NCBI GenBank assembly: GCA_029213265.1
Contig: JARGNG010000005.1
Span: forward strand, 124,001-188,000
Length of the DNA stretch: 64,000 nucleotides
Reading direction: 5' to 3'
From: Verrucomicrobiales bacterium
Lineage (GTDB): Bacteria; Verrucomicrobiota; Verrucomicrobiia; Verrucomicrobiales; DEV007
Numbering within the stretch: position 1 is the first letter of the stretch; each line of letters begins with the position of its first letter. Below the pieces are notes generated by a model that saw only the letters and a list, made by a program, of their open reading frames with translations, had not been told where the DNA came from and ran no database searches. Positions 34,263 to 43,046 of this stretch are shown here, in pieces. The translations under genes were made by a program, and so were the position numbers.

Positions 34263-37200
34263 ATGGGGGTCGTGCCCCTCCCTCCACCACTACTTCGGGC
34301 GGCCTTCTGCATTGCTGCGGCTCTGATCCTGTTGTCACTCCCGACTCGCGTTGTCGCGCAGTTGGGCTACAGCGGAGGCGTCGTCAGCCAGAATTTCGAT
34401 ACTCTCCCGAATGCAGGGGAGTTCACCTTTTCGGGAAAAGGTCCCTACATCCTGACCGACATTCCCCTGCTCGCCAACGGTACGACCGGCTGGAGCCTCT
34501 ACCAGAATTCCGGGAACCCTCTCAAGTTTTCTCCCGGAGACGGAAGCGTCAGCACCTCCTCTTTCTATAGCTTCGGCGGATTCGGAGGAACAGAACGGGC
34601 CCTGGGGCATATTTCGAATACAGGGAGAAATGCACGCTTTCATTGGGTTCTGCGAAATGATACCGGCTCTGTGATCACGGAGTTCACGATTGCGTTTGCA
34701 GGAGAGCAATGGCGGGACGGGGGAAGCGGAAACCCGAATGAAATGCTGTTCTACCATCGCGTAAACAGCACCTTTCCCACCCTCACCTCCACCGCGGGCG
34801 ACCAGCAGGAGAACGCCCTTACCCTTTTTTCACCGGTTTCAGGAGGTCCGTCCGGCGAACTCGACGGAAACGCTCCCGGAAACCGAACGGAACTGAGTGG
34901 AACGATCTCGGGGATTTCGTGGGCGCCCTCGGAGTTTCTCACCCTCCGCTGGCAGGACCGGGAAGACCCCGAATCAGACGACGCTCTCGCCATCGACGAT
35001 GTTCTTTTCTATGCGCCGACCTCCGCCGCAGCTCCGAACGTAGCAACCACCTCCCCCGACAACGGGGCCAGTCCGGTTCTTCCGAATGCGGAAATCAAAG
35101 TGACCTTCGATCAACCGGTCACCGCGACGGGCTCGTGGTTTGCCCTTTCGGGAAGCAACTCCGGCCCCCTCACGGGAACGGCATCGGGCGGGCCCTTGCG
35201 ATTCACGATCGTTCCCGATGCTCCGCTCCCACTCGGCGAAACCATCTCCGTCCAGGTCGCGGCGGCGCAGATCACAAATGCGGGAGCGACGCCGATGAGC
35301 GCGGACTACGGCTTTACCTTCGACACGGTGAAACCCTCCAACATCCTGACAAAAATACACGATGTCCAGGGCAGCGATGGCGTCAGTCCCCTGCGCGGCG
35401 CGGAGGTCAGCATCGAAGGCGTCGTCATTGCCGACTTCCAGGGATCGTTTCCCACCGCGGGAGGTTTTTACCTGCAGGAGGAAGACAGCGACGCCGATGC
35501 CGACCCGGGCACCTCCGAGGGCATCTTCATATTTGATCGTGGCCTCTCCTCCCCGACTGAGGTCAGTGTCGGCGATCTCGTCCGGGTGACCGGAACGGTG
35601 ACCGAGTATCGCGGGATCACCGAAATTCCCGATCCGACTTCGGTATCCATCACCGGAACCGCGCCGCTCCCCACTCCGAAAGAACTCACTCTCCCGGCCG
35701 CCTCTCCGCTCGATTTTGAAAGCTCCGAGGCCATGCTCATTTCGATTCCCCAGACTCTCTCGGTGACCGGTTCGGAGTCGCTCGGAAGGTTCGGTGAACT
35801 GGAGCTCTCTTCGGGCGGCCCGCTCTATTCCCCGACCGAGTTGGTGGATCCGAATGACAACCCCGCCAGCGGCACCTCTTCGACAGGGACCTCCAACCTT
35901 GCCGCCGTGATCGCAGTGGACCAGTCCAACCGGCTTCGCACCATCGTGCTGGAGGATGGTTCCGACGACCAGTTTCCGGACCCGACTCCTTTCCTCAACG
36001 GGGACAACACGCGACGCTGCGGCGATACCGTAACCGGCCTGACCGGTATTCTTCGCCAGGTGGATTCCGAATACCTCATCAATGCGACCGCCCCGATCCC
36101 TTTCGTGGATACCAACCCGAGAACTCCCGCGCCGGAAAGGAGAACCGGGCGCGTCCGCGTGGCCTCGATGAATGTCTTGAACTATTTCACCGGGATCGAA
36201 TTGCCGGACAATCGCGGCGCCTCCACCGCCGATGAACTGGTCCGCCAGCGGGAAAAGATCGTCGCCGCCCTCTCCGGACTCGATGCCGATGTCGTGGGAC
36301 TGATCGAGCTGGAGAACAACGGGACCACGGCACTGACGGAGCTACTCAACGCACTCAATACGGCGCTTGGCTCTACCGTTTATGCGGCCGTGGCCGACCC
36401 TCCCGCCGGATCGGGAGGGGATGCCATCCGCAATGCCCTCCTCTACCAAACCGCGAAGGTCACTCCGATCGGGGCCGCCGAACTCGATACCGATGCGATC
36501 TGGGGGGGCGCCAATCCTCTCCGCCCTCCGCTCGCCCAGCTCTTCGAAGAAAATGCTACCGGCGAGCGATTCATCGTCTGCGTGAACCATTTCAAATCGA
36601 AGTCCTCCTCTGGCGCGAGTGGATTGGATCTCGACCAGGGCGATGGACAGGGCTCCTACAATGATCTTCGAAAACAGCTCGCCGCCCGACTGATCACTTT
36701 TCTCTCCGACATGGAAACGTCGACCTCGGAGAGTGACCTCCTCATCATCGGAGATCTCAACGCCTACGGGGAAGAGGATCCCATCGACGTTCTCCGCGCC
36801 GCCGGATGGATCGACCAACTCGCCCTTTCGGAACCGGGCGGCTACAGCTATCGGAGGGAAGGCGTCAGTGGCCGTCTCGATCACGCCCTCGTTTCACCGG
36901 CCCTCGCTTCGAAAACGATGGGCGCCTCCCACTGGGCCATCAACGCGGATGAGCCCGCCTTCTACGACTACAACACCGAGAACAAATCCGCCGCACAGCA
37001 GGCGATCAATACCGCCACCCCCTTCCGGAGCAGCGATCACGACCCGGTGCTGGTGGATTTGTATCCCGTTACCTTCGACTACTGGACCCAATTCCTGATT
37101 TCCTGGAACGGGGCCGACAGCTCAGCCGGAGGCGACCCCAATTACAACGGACTTTCCAATCTCGAGGAATTCTTTCACGGACTGGACCCCCTGGCACCCG

Positions 37201-37448
37201 GCCTCCACTCGACTGTCCCTGACATTACCAGAACAGGAACGAACCTGGAGCTTCGCTGGCCTCAAAGGAAGGAATCCGGCACCGTGTCCGCCATTCCCCA
37301 ATGGTCGACCAACCTGATGGACTGGTACCCCATGAACACCGCCACGATCGATTCCATCCTCGACGAGGTCCGCGTCCAGATGAAAGCCACGATTCCCCAC
37401 AACGGGGAAACCGGGTTCTTCGGCAGGCTCCTGATTTCGGCGCCTTAG
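34263..37448 (+). CDS. Extracellular endonuclease/exonuclease/phosphatase-family nuclease (ExeM-like)
   Basis: 1061 residues. Signal peptide with core FCIAAALILLSLPTRVVA (cleavage about residue 32). Domains: an N-terminal jelly-roll-like beta domain (about 35-250), a Big_5-like Ig domain (about 253-355, 'ATTSPDNGASPVLPNAEIKVTFDQPV'), an OB-fold nucleic-acid-binding region (about 360-600), then an EEP catalytic domain (about 630-935). Catalytic positions are Asn in 'ASMNVLNYFTG', Glu in 'GLIELENNG', 'IIGDLNAYGEED' and the His in 'FRSSDHDPVLV'. The C-terminal 120 residues form a further beta domain. This matches secreted ExeM/NucH-type DNases. The likely role is digestion of extracellular DNA for phosphate or carbon. 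Confidence 0.9.
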   Translation: MGVVPLPPPLLRAAFCIAAALILLSLPTRVVAQLGYSGGVVSQNFDTLPNAGEFTFSGKGPYILTDIPLLANGTTGWSLYQNSGNPLKFSPGDGSVSTSSFYSFGGFGGTERALGHISNTGRNARFHWVLRNDTGSVITEFTIAFAGEQWRDGGSGNPNEMLFYHRVNSTFPTLTSTAGDQQENALTLFSPVSGGPSGELDGNAPGNRTELSGTISGISWAPSEFLTLRWQDREDPESDDALAIDDVLFYAPTSAAAPNVATTSPDNGASPVLPNAEIKVTFDQPVTATGSWFALSGSNSGPLTGTASGGPLRFTIVPDAPLPLGETISVQVAAAQITNAGATPMSADYGFTFDTVKPSNILTKIHDVQGSDGVSPLRGAEVSIEGVVIADFQGSFPTAGGFYLQEEDSDADADPGTSEGIFIFDRGLSSPTEVSVGDLVRVTGTVTEYRGITEIPDPTSVSITGTAPLPTPKELTLPAASPLDFESSEAMLISIPQTLSVTGSESLGRFGELELSSGGPLYSPTELVDPNDNPASGTSSTGTSNLAAVIAVDQSNRLRTIVLEDGSDDQFPDPTPFLNGDNTRRCGDTVTGLTGILRQVDSEYLINATAPIPFVDTNPRTPAPERRTGRVRVASMNVLNYFTGIELPDNRGASTADELVRQREKIVAALSGLDADVVGLIELENNGTTALTELLNALNTALGSTVYAAVADPPAGSGGDAIRNALLYQTAKVTPIGAAELDTDAIWGGANPLRPPLAQLFEENATGERFIVCVNHFKSKSSSGASGLDLDQGDGQGSYNDLRKQLAARLITFLSDMETSTSESDLLIIGDLNAYGEEDPIDVLRAAGWIDQLALSEPGGYSYRREGVSGRLDHALVSPALASKTMGASHWAINADEPAFYDYNTENKSAAQQAINTATPFRSSDHDPVLVDLYPVTFDYWTQFLISWNGADSSAGGDPNYNGLSNLEEFFHGLDPLAPGLHSTVPDITRTGTNLELRWPQRKESGTVSAIPQWSTNLMDWYPMNTATIDSILDEVRVQMKATIPHNGETGFFGRLLISAP

Positions 37449-37461
37449 CAAACCCCGTCGC

Positions 37462-37812
37462 TCAGGAAACGGGCCTCGGACTTGTCACCGATTGCTCCGG
37501 AAGGGCATGACGGGCCTGTTCAATTCTCGCGGCGACCCAGTAGTTGTGTTGTTGAATCCAGCCGGATATCAGAAAGGCATCCACGAGCCACCAGATCATG
37601 ACGCCTATATAGGAAAGAAATCCTATGAAAACGAACATCAACGGAAAGGAAGCCAGTGCGATCAGAAGCATCGCAACGCCCGATCCCACCCGGTTGCAAT
37701 ACATGCGGTGCGCTCCCAACGGCCCGAGGAAAAACCAGAGAAGAAAGGCCACCACGGTTTCTTTCTTCTGGGTTTGGTAGGCCAACATGGCCGATGTCGC
37801 ATCCATCTGCAT
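37462..37812 (-). CDS. TM2 domain-containing membrane protein
   Basis: 116 residues. The TM2 signature is present: 'VVAFLLWFFLGPLGAHRMYCNRVGSGVAMLL', with the G-x-x-G-x-H-x-x-Y turn between two helices, then a third hydrophobic stretch 'FPLMFVFIGFLSYIGVMIWWLVDAFLISGWI'. The N terminus is a short cytoplasmic stretch. TM2 proteins are small inner-membrane proteins of mostly unknown function. The ATG at 37812 is preferred over the next Met (MDATS) because a promoter-like element ends exactly 9 nt upstream. Convergent with the nuclease gene. Confidence 0.9.
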   Translation of the reverse strand: MQMDATSAMLAYQTQKKETVVAFLLWFFLGPLGAHRMYCNRVGSGVAMLLIALASFPLMFVFIGFLSYIGVMIWWLVDAFLISGWIQQHNYWVAARIEQARHALPEQSVTSPRPVS

Positions 37813-37821
37813 GAGGATGGC

Positions 37822-37851
37822 AGTATAGGTCGGCGAATCAAAACTCTACAA
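37822..37851 (-). promoter_or_regulatory. Putative promoter, TTGTAG-N18-TATACT (TM2 gene)
   Basis: On the minus strand TTGTAG (37851-37846) and TATACT (37827-37822) are 18 nt apart, and the -10 box ends 9 nt before the ATG at 37812. This again leaves a near-leaderless transcript. The remaining gap to 38058 holds nothing I can identify. Confidence 0.5.
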
Positions 37852-38058
37852 GCTTATTACAGAAGCGCGTTCCCGGGTGCGACGGCTTCGGGGTGCTGCG
37901 CCGGGATGAGGTGCCCCCGAAAAACTGAAGCGATTTGATGAGGACGGGCTTATTCCAAATCGAGGGGTCCATGGAGCAGGATATCGACAACTGACGGCAG
38001 TTACTGCCAGCATGACGGTGACCTTCTCGAGGGGCTTTTCCTGTCGCGGTTAGCCACA

Positions 38059-38811
38059 TCAGTTAGAGAAAATCTCCACCGTCAAAATTGCCTCTTCCCC
38101 AAACGGTCCCGTCACAACTTCCTCGCCTTCCGGATTCACGACCATCGAGTTTCCGATGCAGCGATGTCCCGTCCACGGACCCGATTCGATGGCGCCGATG
38201 TTGCTGCATCCGGCAATCCAACAGGCGTGTTCCTTTGTCACAGGAGTGTAGTTTTCCCGCCAGATTGCTCCGTAGGTCGTGGTCCCGGGATCAAAGTCGG
38301 GAGGAACAGCCCAGGCGCAGGGTGAGAGGATGATGTCTGCTCCCTGCGTGGCGATTTTTCGACTTATCCACTGGTTTTCGGCAAATGCGTCGGCACAAAT
38401 GTGCAGGCCGATCCGTCCAAACGGAGTGTCGATGGGGGCCTGTGGATCTGTACCGCAGCAATAGAGCGAATGGGCGATTTCGAGTTCGTTGATCTTTCGA
38501 TGAGTGAGGAGGATTTCTCCATCGGGACCGATCAGAACAGCGGTATTGTAGAGAGCCTCACCGCACTTTTCGATGAGCCCGGCACAAACGTAAACACTGT
38601 GTCGGCGCGCGGCTTCTCTTAAAGGAGCGGTGTTCATTCCCTCGGTTTTGTCGCGTGCGGATTCATTCATCCAGCCGTAGTCAAGGGCTTCCGGGAGGAG
38701 GACGACATCGGCATCGGCGGCCGCAGCTTCGGCAATGCGCTGGCACGCCGTTTCAAGATTGCGACCGGTGTTGCCGGGGGCTACCTGCATTTGGATGAGG
38801 GAGAGTTTCAT
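38059..38811 (-). CDS. Carbon-nitrogen hydrolase (nitrilase superfamily)
   Basis: About 250 residues from the Met in 'MKLSLIQMQVAPGNTGRN'; an ATG six codons upstream (38829) is possible but adds nothing conserved. The catalytic triad is complete: Glu41 in 'VVLLPEALDYGW', Lys106 in 'EILLTHRKINELE' and Cys139 in 'IGLHICADAFAEN'. It resembles the amidase/carbamoylase branch rather than true nitrilases. The reaction would be hydrolysis of an amide or carbamoyl group on a small molecule in the cytosol. Substrate unknown. Upstream (38868-38900) is a purine-rich near-tandem repeat of the decamer AATGGAAAAG; I attach no function to it. Confidence 0.92.
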   Translation of the reverse strand: MKLSLIQMQVAPGNTGRNLETACQRIAEAAAADADVVLLPEALDYGWMNESARDKTEGMNTAPLREAARRHSVYVCAGLIEKCGEALYNTAVLIGPDGEILLTHRKINELEIAHSLYCCGTDPQAPIDTPFGRIGLHICADAFAENQWISRKIATQGADIILSPCAWAVPPDFDPGTTTYGAIWRENYTPVTKEHACWIAGCSNIGAIESGPWTGHRCIGNSMVVNPEGEEVVTGPFGEEAILTVEIFSN

Positions 38812-39001
38812 CGCGAGGTAAACATCCAACTCTACGTAATGGCATTGAAAAACTGATCACGGGTCAGTGGGAAAGAATGGAAAAGAATGGGAAGAAATGG
38901 AACACAAATTTTCGCGAAGGAGTGGCTGCGATTTCCGATTGATACCGTGCCATGCCCGCCTGCCCCTACCCCCGGGTCGTCGATTGGCTGCCGCGACTCA
39001 C

Positions 39002-40540
39002 CTATTCCGAGACCGTCACACTTCGGCTCATGCCGCCGCGCTCCGCTTTGCGGATGTTTTCGAAGCGCGAAAGGTCGTCCGGGTCGGCGAGGATTCGCAG
39101 GTTCTCTGTCAGAACCACATTGTTGTGGGCACGCATGAAGCGGATGTACTGGACCCACTCTTTTTCGAGAGCGAAGCGCTCTTCATCAATTGCTTCCCGC
39201 TCCTTTCTGACCTCGTTCCAGGACTCGAAACGAGGATGGCCCTCCACAGCTTGGACAAACTCTTCGGACGCTGTCGTGACGAGGCCAATCGCTTCCTCCG
39301 TCAGGAGGTTCGACAATTCCGGCCAACGCCCATACAGGGTGGAACGGATCGCGTCACGATGCCCCTCCCAGATCCGCTTCTTTTCGTCGTACTGTCTCTT
39401 CAGGGCGGCCCGCTTCGCTTCGATTTCCCCGGCCCTGGTTTCGGCGGCAGCGTAGCGGGATTCGTCGCCCTCCAGCTCGAGGCGCGCCGATAGATCCTCC
39501 AGCAGCTTCCTTTCCACCGGTTCCGCCAATTTCAAAACTCGCGAATACGGGGTCTGTCGTTTGAGCAGTTGGTCATTGCTGACTCCCTCGTCGTCCCGGA
39601 ACTGGCTGCGCGCGCGGAGGAAAGCCCCACTCGTTTTCATGGGGATATCGATGTTGCGCGAGGCGAGGACTGTATAGGCGTAGGCTTCCTCGAAAGAGAT
39701 CTGGCCGTTGGCATCGTAGTCGGCGCTTCCAATCGGGTTCCCGAGTCGGTCTTCCCCCCGCATCGCCGCCCAGAAATGGCTCGAGAACTCGTCATAAGCT
39801 TCCTCGTTGATATCCGGCGTGCATCCCGCCGCCTCACGGGACGTGACGGTCGCAAAGAACCCGCAGAGGGGCCGGTCAAAATCTCCGGCATCCGGTTCCG
39901 TGTCGTTGAAAATCGCATAAGCGAAGCCGCCGGAAAAACACTGGGCCATCACGAGAATGATCGTGACGTCTTTCGGAAGCTTCTTCAGATTCCCCTGCAA
40001 TCCCCGAACATCAATGCTCTGCCGGTTCCAAAGGTGGATCGTGGTGTTATCGGGTTTCTGCTTGTCCCTACTTCTCCCCCCGTGAGCGGTTACGTAAATG
40101 ACCAGTCGATCACCTGATTGAAAATTCTTTCCGTTCTCATCAAACCAGCGTTTCAGATTGGCAGGCGAGGTGATGCCCGCGACTTCGCCAAGTTGGTGCC
40201 GGCGATACTTGAGCTTCAGGTAATCAGTCGAAGCAAAGAGCCGGGCCATGTATTCATTCGCAGGAGGCACTTCGGCCCCGGGCGGTTCAAACTGCACCGC
40301 CCGGATGTCCTCGTTCCCGTTGCTGAAATACTCCGTCAGGGAAGCCCCCGGAGCGGTCTCCTGCAGCACCTTGCGGAAAAAGAGAACATTTTTCTCGAGG
40401 GAGACCTGGTTGTTTGCTGCCGATTGGCCGCCTGCGAGAACAAGAAAATGGTCTCCCCCTTTCGCAGGCAAAACGGCCAGCAATCCGAACAGCCCCGGAA
40501 GCAAGCCGGGGAAGAAAGTAGAAATCGAAACTCGCCTCAT
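39002..40540 (-). CDS. Exported clan CD cysteine peptidase (caspase/legumain-like) with EF-hand
   Basis: About 512 residues from the Met in 'MRRVSISTFF', preferred because the signal peptide (GLLPGLFGLLAVLPAKG) follows directly; a Met at 40564 would add eight residues. The catalytic His is in 'RLVIYVTAHGGRS' and the Cys in 'TIILVMAQCFSGGF', the strand-H-G and strand-C pattern of clan CD (C13/C14) peptidases. After the Cys, 'DYDANGQISFEE' is a canonical EF-hand calcium loop. The C-terminal 200 residues are helical and charged (coiled-coil-like 'ETRAGEIEAKRAALKRQYDEKK'). The signal peptide implies a periplasmic or external place of action. It is divergent from the deoxyribosyltransferase-like gene, with a short shared gap. 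Confidence 0.82.
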   Translation of the reverse strand: MRRVSISTFFPGLLPGLFGLLAVLPAKGGDHFLVLAGGQSAANNQVSLEKNVLFFRKVLQETAPGASLTEYFSNGNEDIRAVQFEPPGAEVPPANEYMARLFASTDYLKLKYRRHQLGEVAGITSPANLKRWFDENGKNFQSGDRLVIYVTAHGGRSRDKQKPDNTTIHLWNRQSIDVRGLQGNLKKLPKDVTIILVMAQCFSGGFAYAIFNDTEPDAGDFDRPLCGFFATVTSREAAGCTPDINEEAYDEFSSHFWAAMRGEDRLGNPIGSADYDANGQISFEEAYAYTVLASRNIDIPMKTSGAFLRARSQFRDDEGVSNDQLLKRQTPYSRVLKLAEPVERKLLEDLSARLELEGDESRYAAAETRAGEIEAKRAALKRQYDEKKRIWEGHRDAIRSTLYGRWPELSNLLTEEAIGLVTTASEEFVQAVEGHPRFESWNEVRKEREAIDEERFALEKEWVQYIRFMRAHNNVVLTENLRILADPDDLSRFENIRKAERGGMSRSVTVSE

Positions 40541-40605
40541 CACCCGACACTGTTCGCGAATCATCGGGGCACGGTCAACATGCGGAAACCGTTTTCGAAC
40601 TCGAC

Positions 40606-40617
40606 TTGTCAGGACAA
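40606..40617. promoter_or_regulatory. Palindrome TTGTCAGGACAA in a divergent intergenic region
   Basis: Twelve bases forming a 5-nt inverted repeat (TTGTC-AG-GACAA). The same 12-mer occurs at 11899-11910, also intergenic, between the divergent alpha/beta hydrolase and the gene at 12000. It is short, so chance is possible, but both copies sit in divergent promoter regions, as an operator would. Confidence 0.3.
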
Positions 40618-40624
40618 ACAGTAA

Positions 40625-41122
40625 ATGCTGAATTCTGCTGTGAATATTTCCTCTCTGCCAAATCAGCCCTGTGTCTCCACTTCCCGGATTGAATCATTCG
40701 TGAGCGAAACGCCTTCCCAATCTGTATTTCTCGGCGGGACCTGCGGAGACTCTCAATGGAGATCCTTGTTGCGTTCAAAACTACCGGAAGTGCTGACAAC
40801 CGATCCAAGCAGAATCGAATGGTCGATCCAGAATCGTCGCAAACTCGACAAGATCAGAAAGCAGTCCGCTCTGGTGGTCTACGTTTTCACTCCCCCGATA
40901 CGAGGTGTCTATTCCTTCATCGAACTATCGGAGGATGCAGCAGAGAGGCCGCTGAATACAGCAATCTGCCTTCTCGAAAGCGAAGGTGATACCAGCCTCG
41001 CAGGCGAAGCGCGAAGACAGCTGGAGATCGCCTTGAGCAAATTTGAAGACCTTGGCGTCAGCCGCCTCGAGGATCTTCAGGAATTGTCGAACTGGATCCG
41101 AACTCGAATGGAGATAGCATGA
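40625..41122 (+). CDS. Nucleoside 2-deoxyribosyltransferase-like protein
   Basis: 165 residues from ATG 40625, though GTG 40700 is an attractive alternative because the conserved domain starts right after it ('SVFLGGTCGDSQWRSLLRSKL'). That segment and 'SALVVYVFTPPIRGVYSFIELSEDAAERPLNTAICLLE' are the first strand and the substrate-binding strand-helix of the nucleoside 2-deoxyribosyltransferase fold. The rest is a helical tail. The family cleaves or transfers N-glycosidic bonds of nucleosides, and related folds act on NAD-like ligands. The stop overlaps the start of the pentapeptide gene (ATGA), so the two are translated together. No signal peptide: cytosolic. A role as nucleotide-targeting effector is inference. 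Confidence 0.7.
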   Translation: MLNSAVNISSLPNQPCVSTSRIESFVSETPSQSVFLGGTCGDSQWRSLLRSKLPEVLTTDPSRIEWSIQNRRKLDKIRKQSALVVYVFTPPIRGVYSFIELSEDAAERPLNTAICLLESEGDTSLAGEARRQLEIALSKFEDLGVSRLEDLQELSNWIRTRMEIA

Positions 41123-42153
41123 GTGCGTTCACCGAATTCATCACCACTAACAAGGGGTATATCGAACTTGCAGCGGCAGCGGCGGCAGTATTCGGTGCCG
41201 TGTTTGCAACCTGGAAATACCTTCGTGGAAAGACTCGTCGACAACTCATCTCTGAGGTTGGAACCTCGTTTCAAACGATCGTAAAGAACCTGGTGAATGG
41301 AGAGGAGCAGGAGCAACTGGTCGCCGCCATTTTGATTCGTCGTTTCTTTCGGAACCAGTCAGAGTATCGAATCGGAAAAGATCTACCCTACAGCGACGAA
41401 TCAGTGGAGGTGATCTCTGCATTGCTGAAGAGGCCCGACAGCACAGACGCGAACGGCGAGCCCGGCATATCCGATATTGTGCGCAAGACACTCGCGGACG
41501 GACTTCGGGAAGCTCCCAGGTTGGTGGGAGCGGACTTTCAAAACGCGAATCTGGGTGATGTCTTTCTCGGCATAAAAGACAGCGATGGCATTGTCGTCGA
41601 CCTGTCCGCGGCCGACTTTTACGGGGCATCGCTCCAGGGATCCTTTCGAGGAATCGTTGGAGAAAAGCCAATTTTTATGGCTGCCGATGCCAATAACGTG
41701 GTCCTCAAAGAATCCAAACTGAAGAAAGCGGATTTCCGTTGGGCCAGGCTGAACAACTGCAAGTTTGGAGAAGCAAACTTGGAAGGATGTGTATTCGGCG
41801 AAACGAGCATCCGAAATTGTGAGTTCGATTCCGCAACGGTTCAGAATTGTGAGTTCGATTCCGCTACTCTTATCGATTGCAGTTTTCGTTCGACCAAGTT
41901 TGTCGGACAGTCGAGCTTTGCCGGAACGGAAATCTCGGATTGCGAGTTTGTCGGATGCGATAATTCCGGCAAAGATAAACAGAGAATCTTGATTGGTTCG
42001 ATTCTCCATTTCGAGAAGACAAAGGTCAGAAACACCACCTTCCGCAACTACAACTTTTCTTCCGTCAAGCCGGATCAGTTCACCCCCACTGGATGCACCT
42101 TTGAGAATTGCGAGGGCTATGATCATCTCGTCAATGTAAAGGCAAGCGCGTGA
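41119..42153 (+). CDS. Membrane-anchored pentapeptide-repeat protein
   Basis: 344 residues, starting within the stop codon of the preceding gene. There is a TM helix at about 14-33 (YIELAAAAAAVFGAVFATWKY) and a helical linker to about 130 (VEVISALLKRPD, ISDIVRKTLADGL). From about 133 to 330 come pentapeptide repeats: 'LVGADFQNANLGDVFLG', 'LSAADFYGASLQG', 'KKADFRWARLNNCKFGEANLEG', 'CEFDSATVQNCEFDSATLIDC'. These form a right-handed quadrilateral beta helix that is usually a protein-interaction surface or DNA mimic. The direct repeat AATTGTGAGTTCGATTCCGC near 41820-41865 reflects a recent duplication of one repeat unit. It probably anchors or senses on behalf of the upstream enzyme. Confidence 0.82.
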   Translation: MSAFTEFITTNKGYIELAAAAAAVFGAVFATWKYLRGKTRRQLISEVGTSFQTIVKNLVNGEEQEQLVAAILIRRFFRNQSEYRIGKDLPYSDESVEVISALLKRPDSTDANGEPGISDIVRKTLADGLREAPRLVGADFQNANLGDVFLGIKDSDGIVVDLSAADFYGASLQGSFRGIVGEKPIFMAADANNVVLKESKLKKADFRWARLNNCKFGEANLEGCVFGETSIRNCEFDSATVQNCEFDSATLIDCSFRSTKFVGQSSFAGTEISDCEFVGCDNSGKDKQRILIGSILHFEKTKVRNTTFRNYNFSSVKPDQFTPTGCTFENCEGYDHLVNVKASA

Positions 42154-42377
42154 TCTCGAAATTGTGATACGCAAAGTTTTCGCGGAATCAGGTTGAGGCC
42201 CTACCAACAGCGGAGGCGAAAGACGCGCACTGTTTTACCTTCACGGCAAACACTCCCTGGTCTTCTCCTGATTCGTCCAACAAAGAAGCGGCTCACAAAC
42301 GGAAAATGGGTAAAAAGGAGATCATCGCCCGCCCTCTTTTACCTGTTAGATTCCCCCCTCGATCGTCATGAGCACAC

Positions 42378-43040
42378 TCAATACCAGCGCGTAAACTCAT
42401 CGACCGGTGCGCGTTCGGTTCGGTAGAGGTTTACCGGTGCTTCGTGGTCCGGGTAACCCATCGCAACGCCGCAGACAAGCTTCTTTCCGTGCGGAAGCTT
42501 CAGCACGCCTCGCACAATGTCAGGATATTCCGCCAACGCTGCCTGCGGGCAGGTTTCGAGGTCGTACGCCCGGGCGGCGAGCATCACGGTTTGGATGAAC
42601 ATTCCGGTGTCGACCCAGGAACCCATTTCCAGCGCTCCATCGACAAAGAAGAAAAGCTCCACCGGAGCGTCGAAGCCATGATAATTCTTCTCCCATTGCT
42701 GACCGCGCGCCTCCTTGTCTTTCCGTTTGATCCCAAGGGCCTGATAGAGCGCCATGCCGCAGTCAAAACGTCGCGTGCGATACGGCTCGGGGAATCGATG
42801 GGCATAGTACTGATAGTCAGCGTTCCCCTTGTCTCCGGAACGCAGAGCTTCGACCATCCGGTCTCCGATTTCCCGCTTGAGGGCTCCCGTCACGACAGCC
42901 ACTTCCCAAGGTTGAGTGTTCCCCCCTGAAGGCGCCCAACGAGCCGCTTCGAGGACGGCTTCGATCGTCTCCCGGGCGACCGGTTGATCGAGAAAAGCAC
43001 GAGTGGAGGTCCGGCCCCGGATGGCTTCGATGATATTCAT
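42378..43040 (-). CDS. Nitroreductase family oxidoreductase
   Basis: 220 residues from the ATG at 43040; a TTG two codons upstream is less likely because the promoter's -10 box sits 6 nt before this ATG. FMN-binding features are 'RGRTSTRAFLDQPV' (R-R/T-S-x-R), 'ARWAPSGGNTQPWEVAVVTG' (the A-P-S-x-x-N-x-Q-P-W motif), and the C-terminal 'CGVAMGYPD' with 'DEFTRWY'. The family reduces nitro compounds or quinones with NAD(P)H as a homodimer in the cytosol. Substrate unknown. It stands alone between the pentapeptide gene and a decayed BNR gene. The 224 nt after its stop (42154-42377) hold no feature I can support. Confidence 0.92.
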   Translation of the reverse strand: MNIIEAIRGRTSTRAFLDQPVARETIEAVLEAARWAPSGGNTQPWEVAVVTGALKREIGDRMVEALRSGDKGNADYQYYAHRFPEPYRTRRFDCGMALYQALGIKRKDKEARGQQWEKNYHGFDAPVELFFFVDGALEMGSWVDTGMFIQTVMLAARAYDLETCPQAALAEYPDIVRGVLKLPHGKKLVCGVAMGYPDHEAPVNLYRTERAPVDEFTRWY

Positions 43041-43046
43041 GGCCAA

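Noticed and set aside
37838-38058. Possible gene fragment resembling an alpha/beta hydrolase tail
   Set aside because: The similarity is a few residues in one frame with stops in all; not enough to call.
38867-39493. 208-residue plus-strand frame opposite the caspase-like gene
   Set aside because: It is the antisense frame of a gene with clear catalytic motifs; no family pattern.
41810-41870. Direct repeat read as a CRISPR-like or tandem array
   Set aside because: It is the coding repeat of the pentapeptide protein; no spacers.
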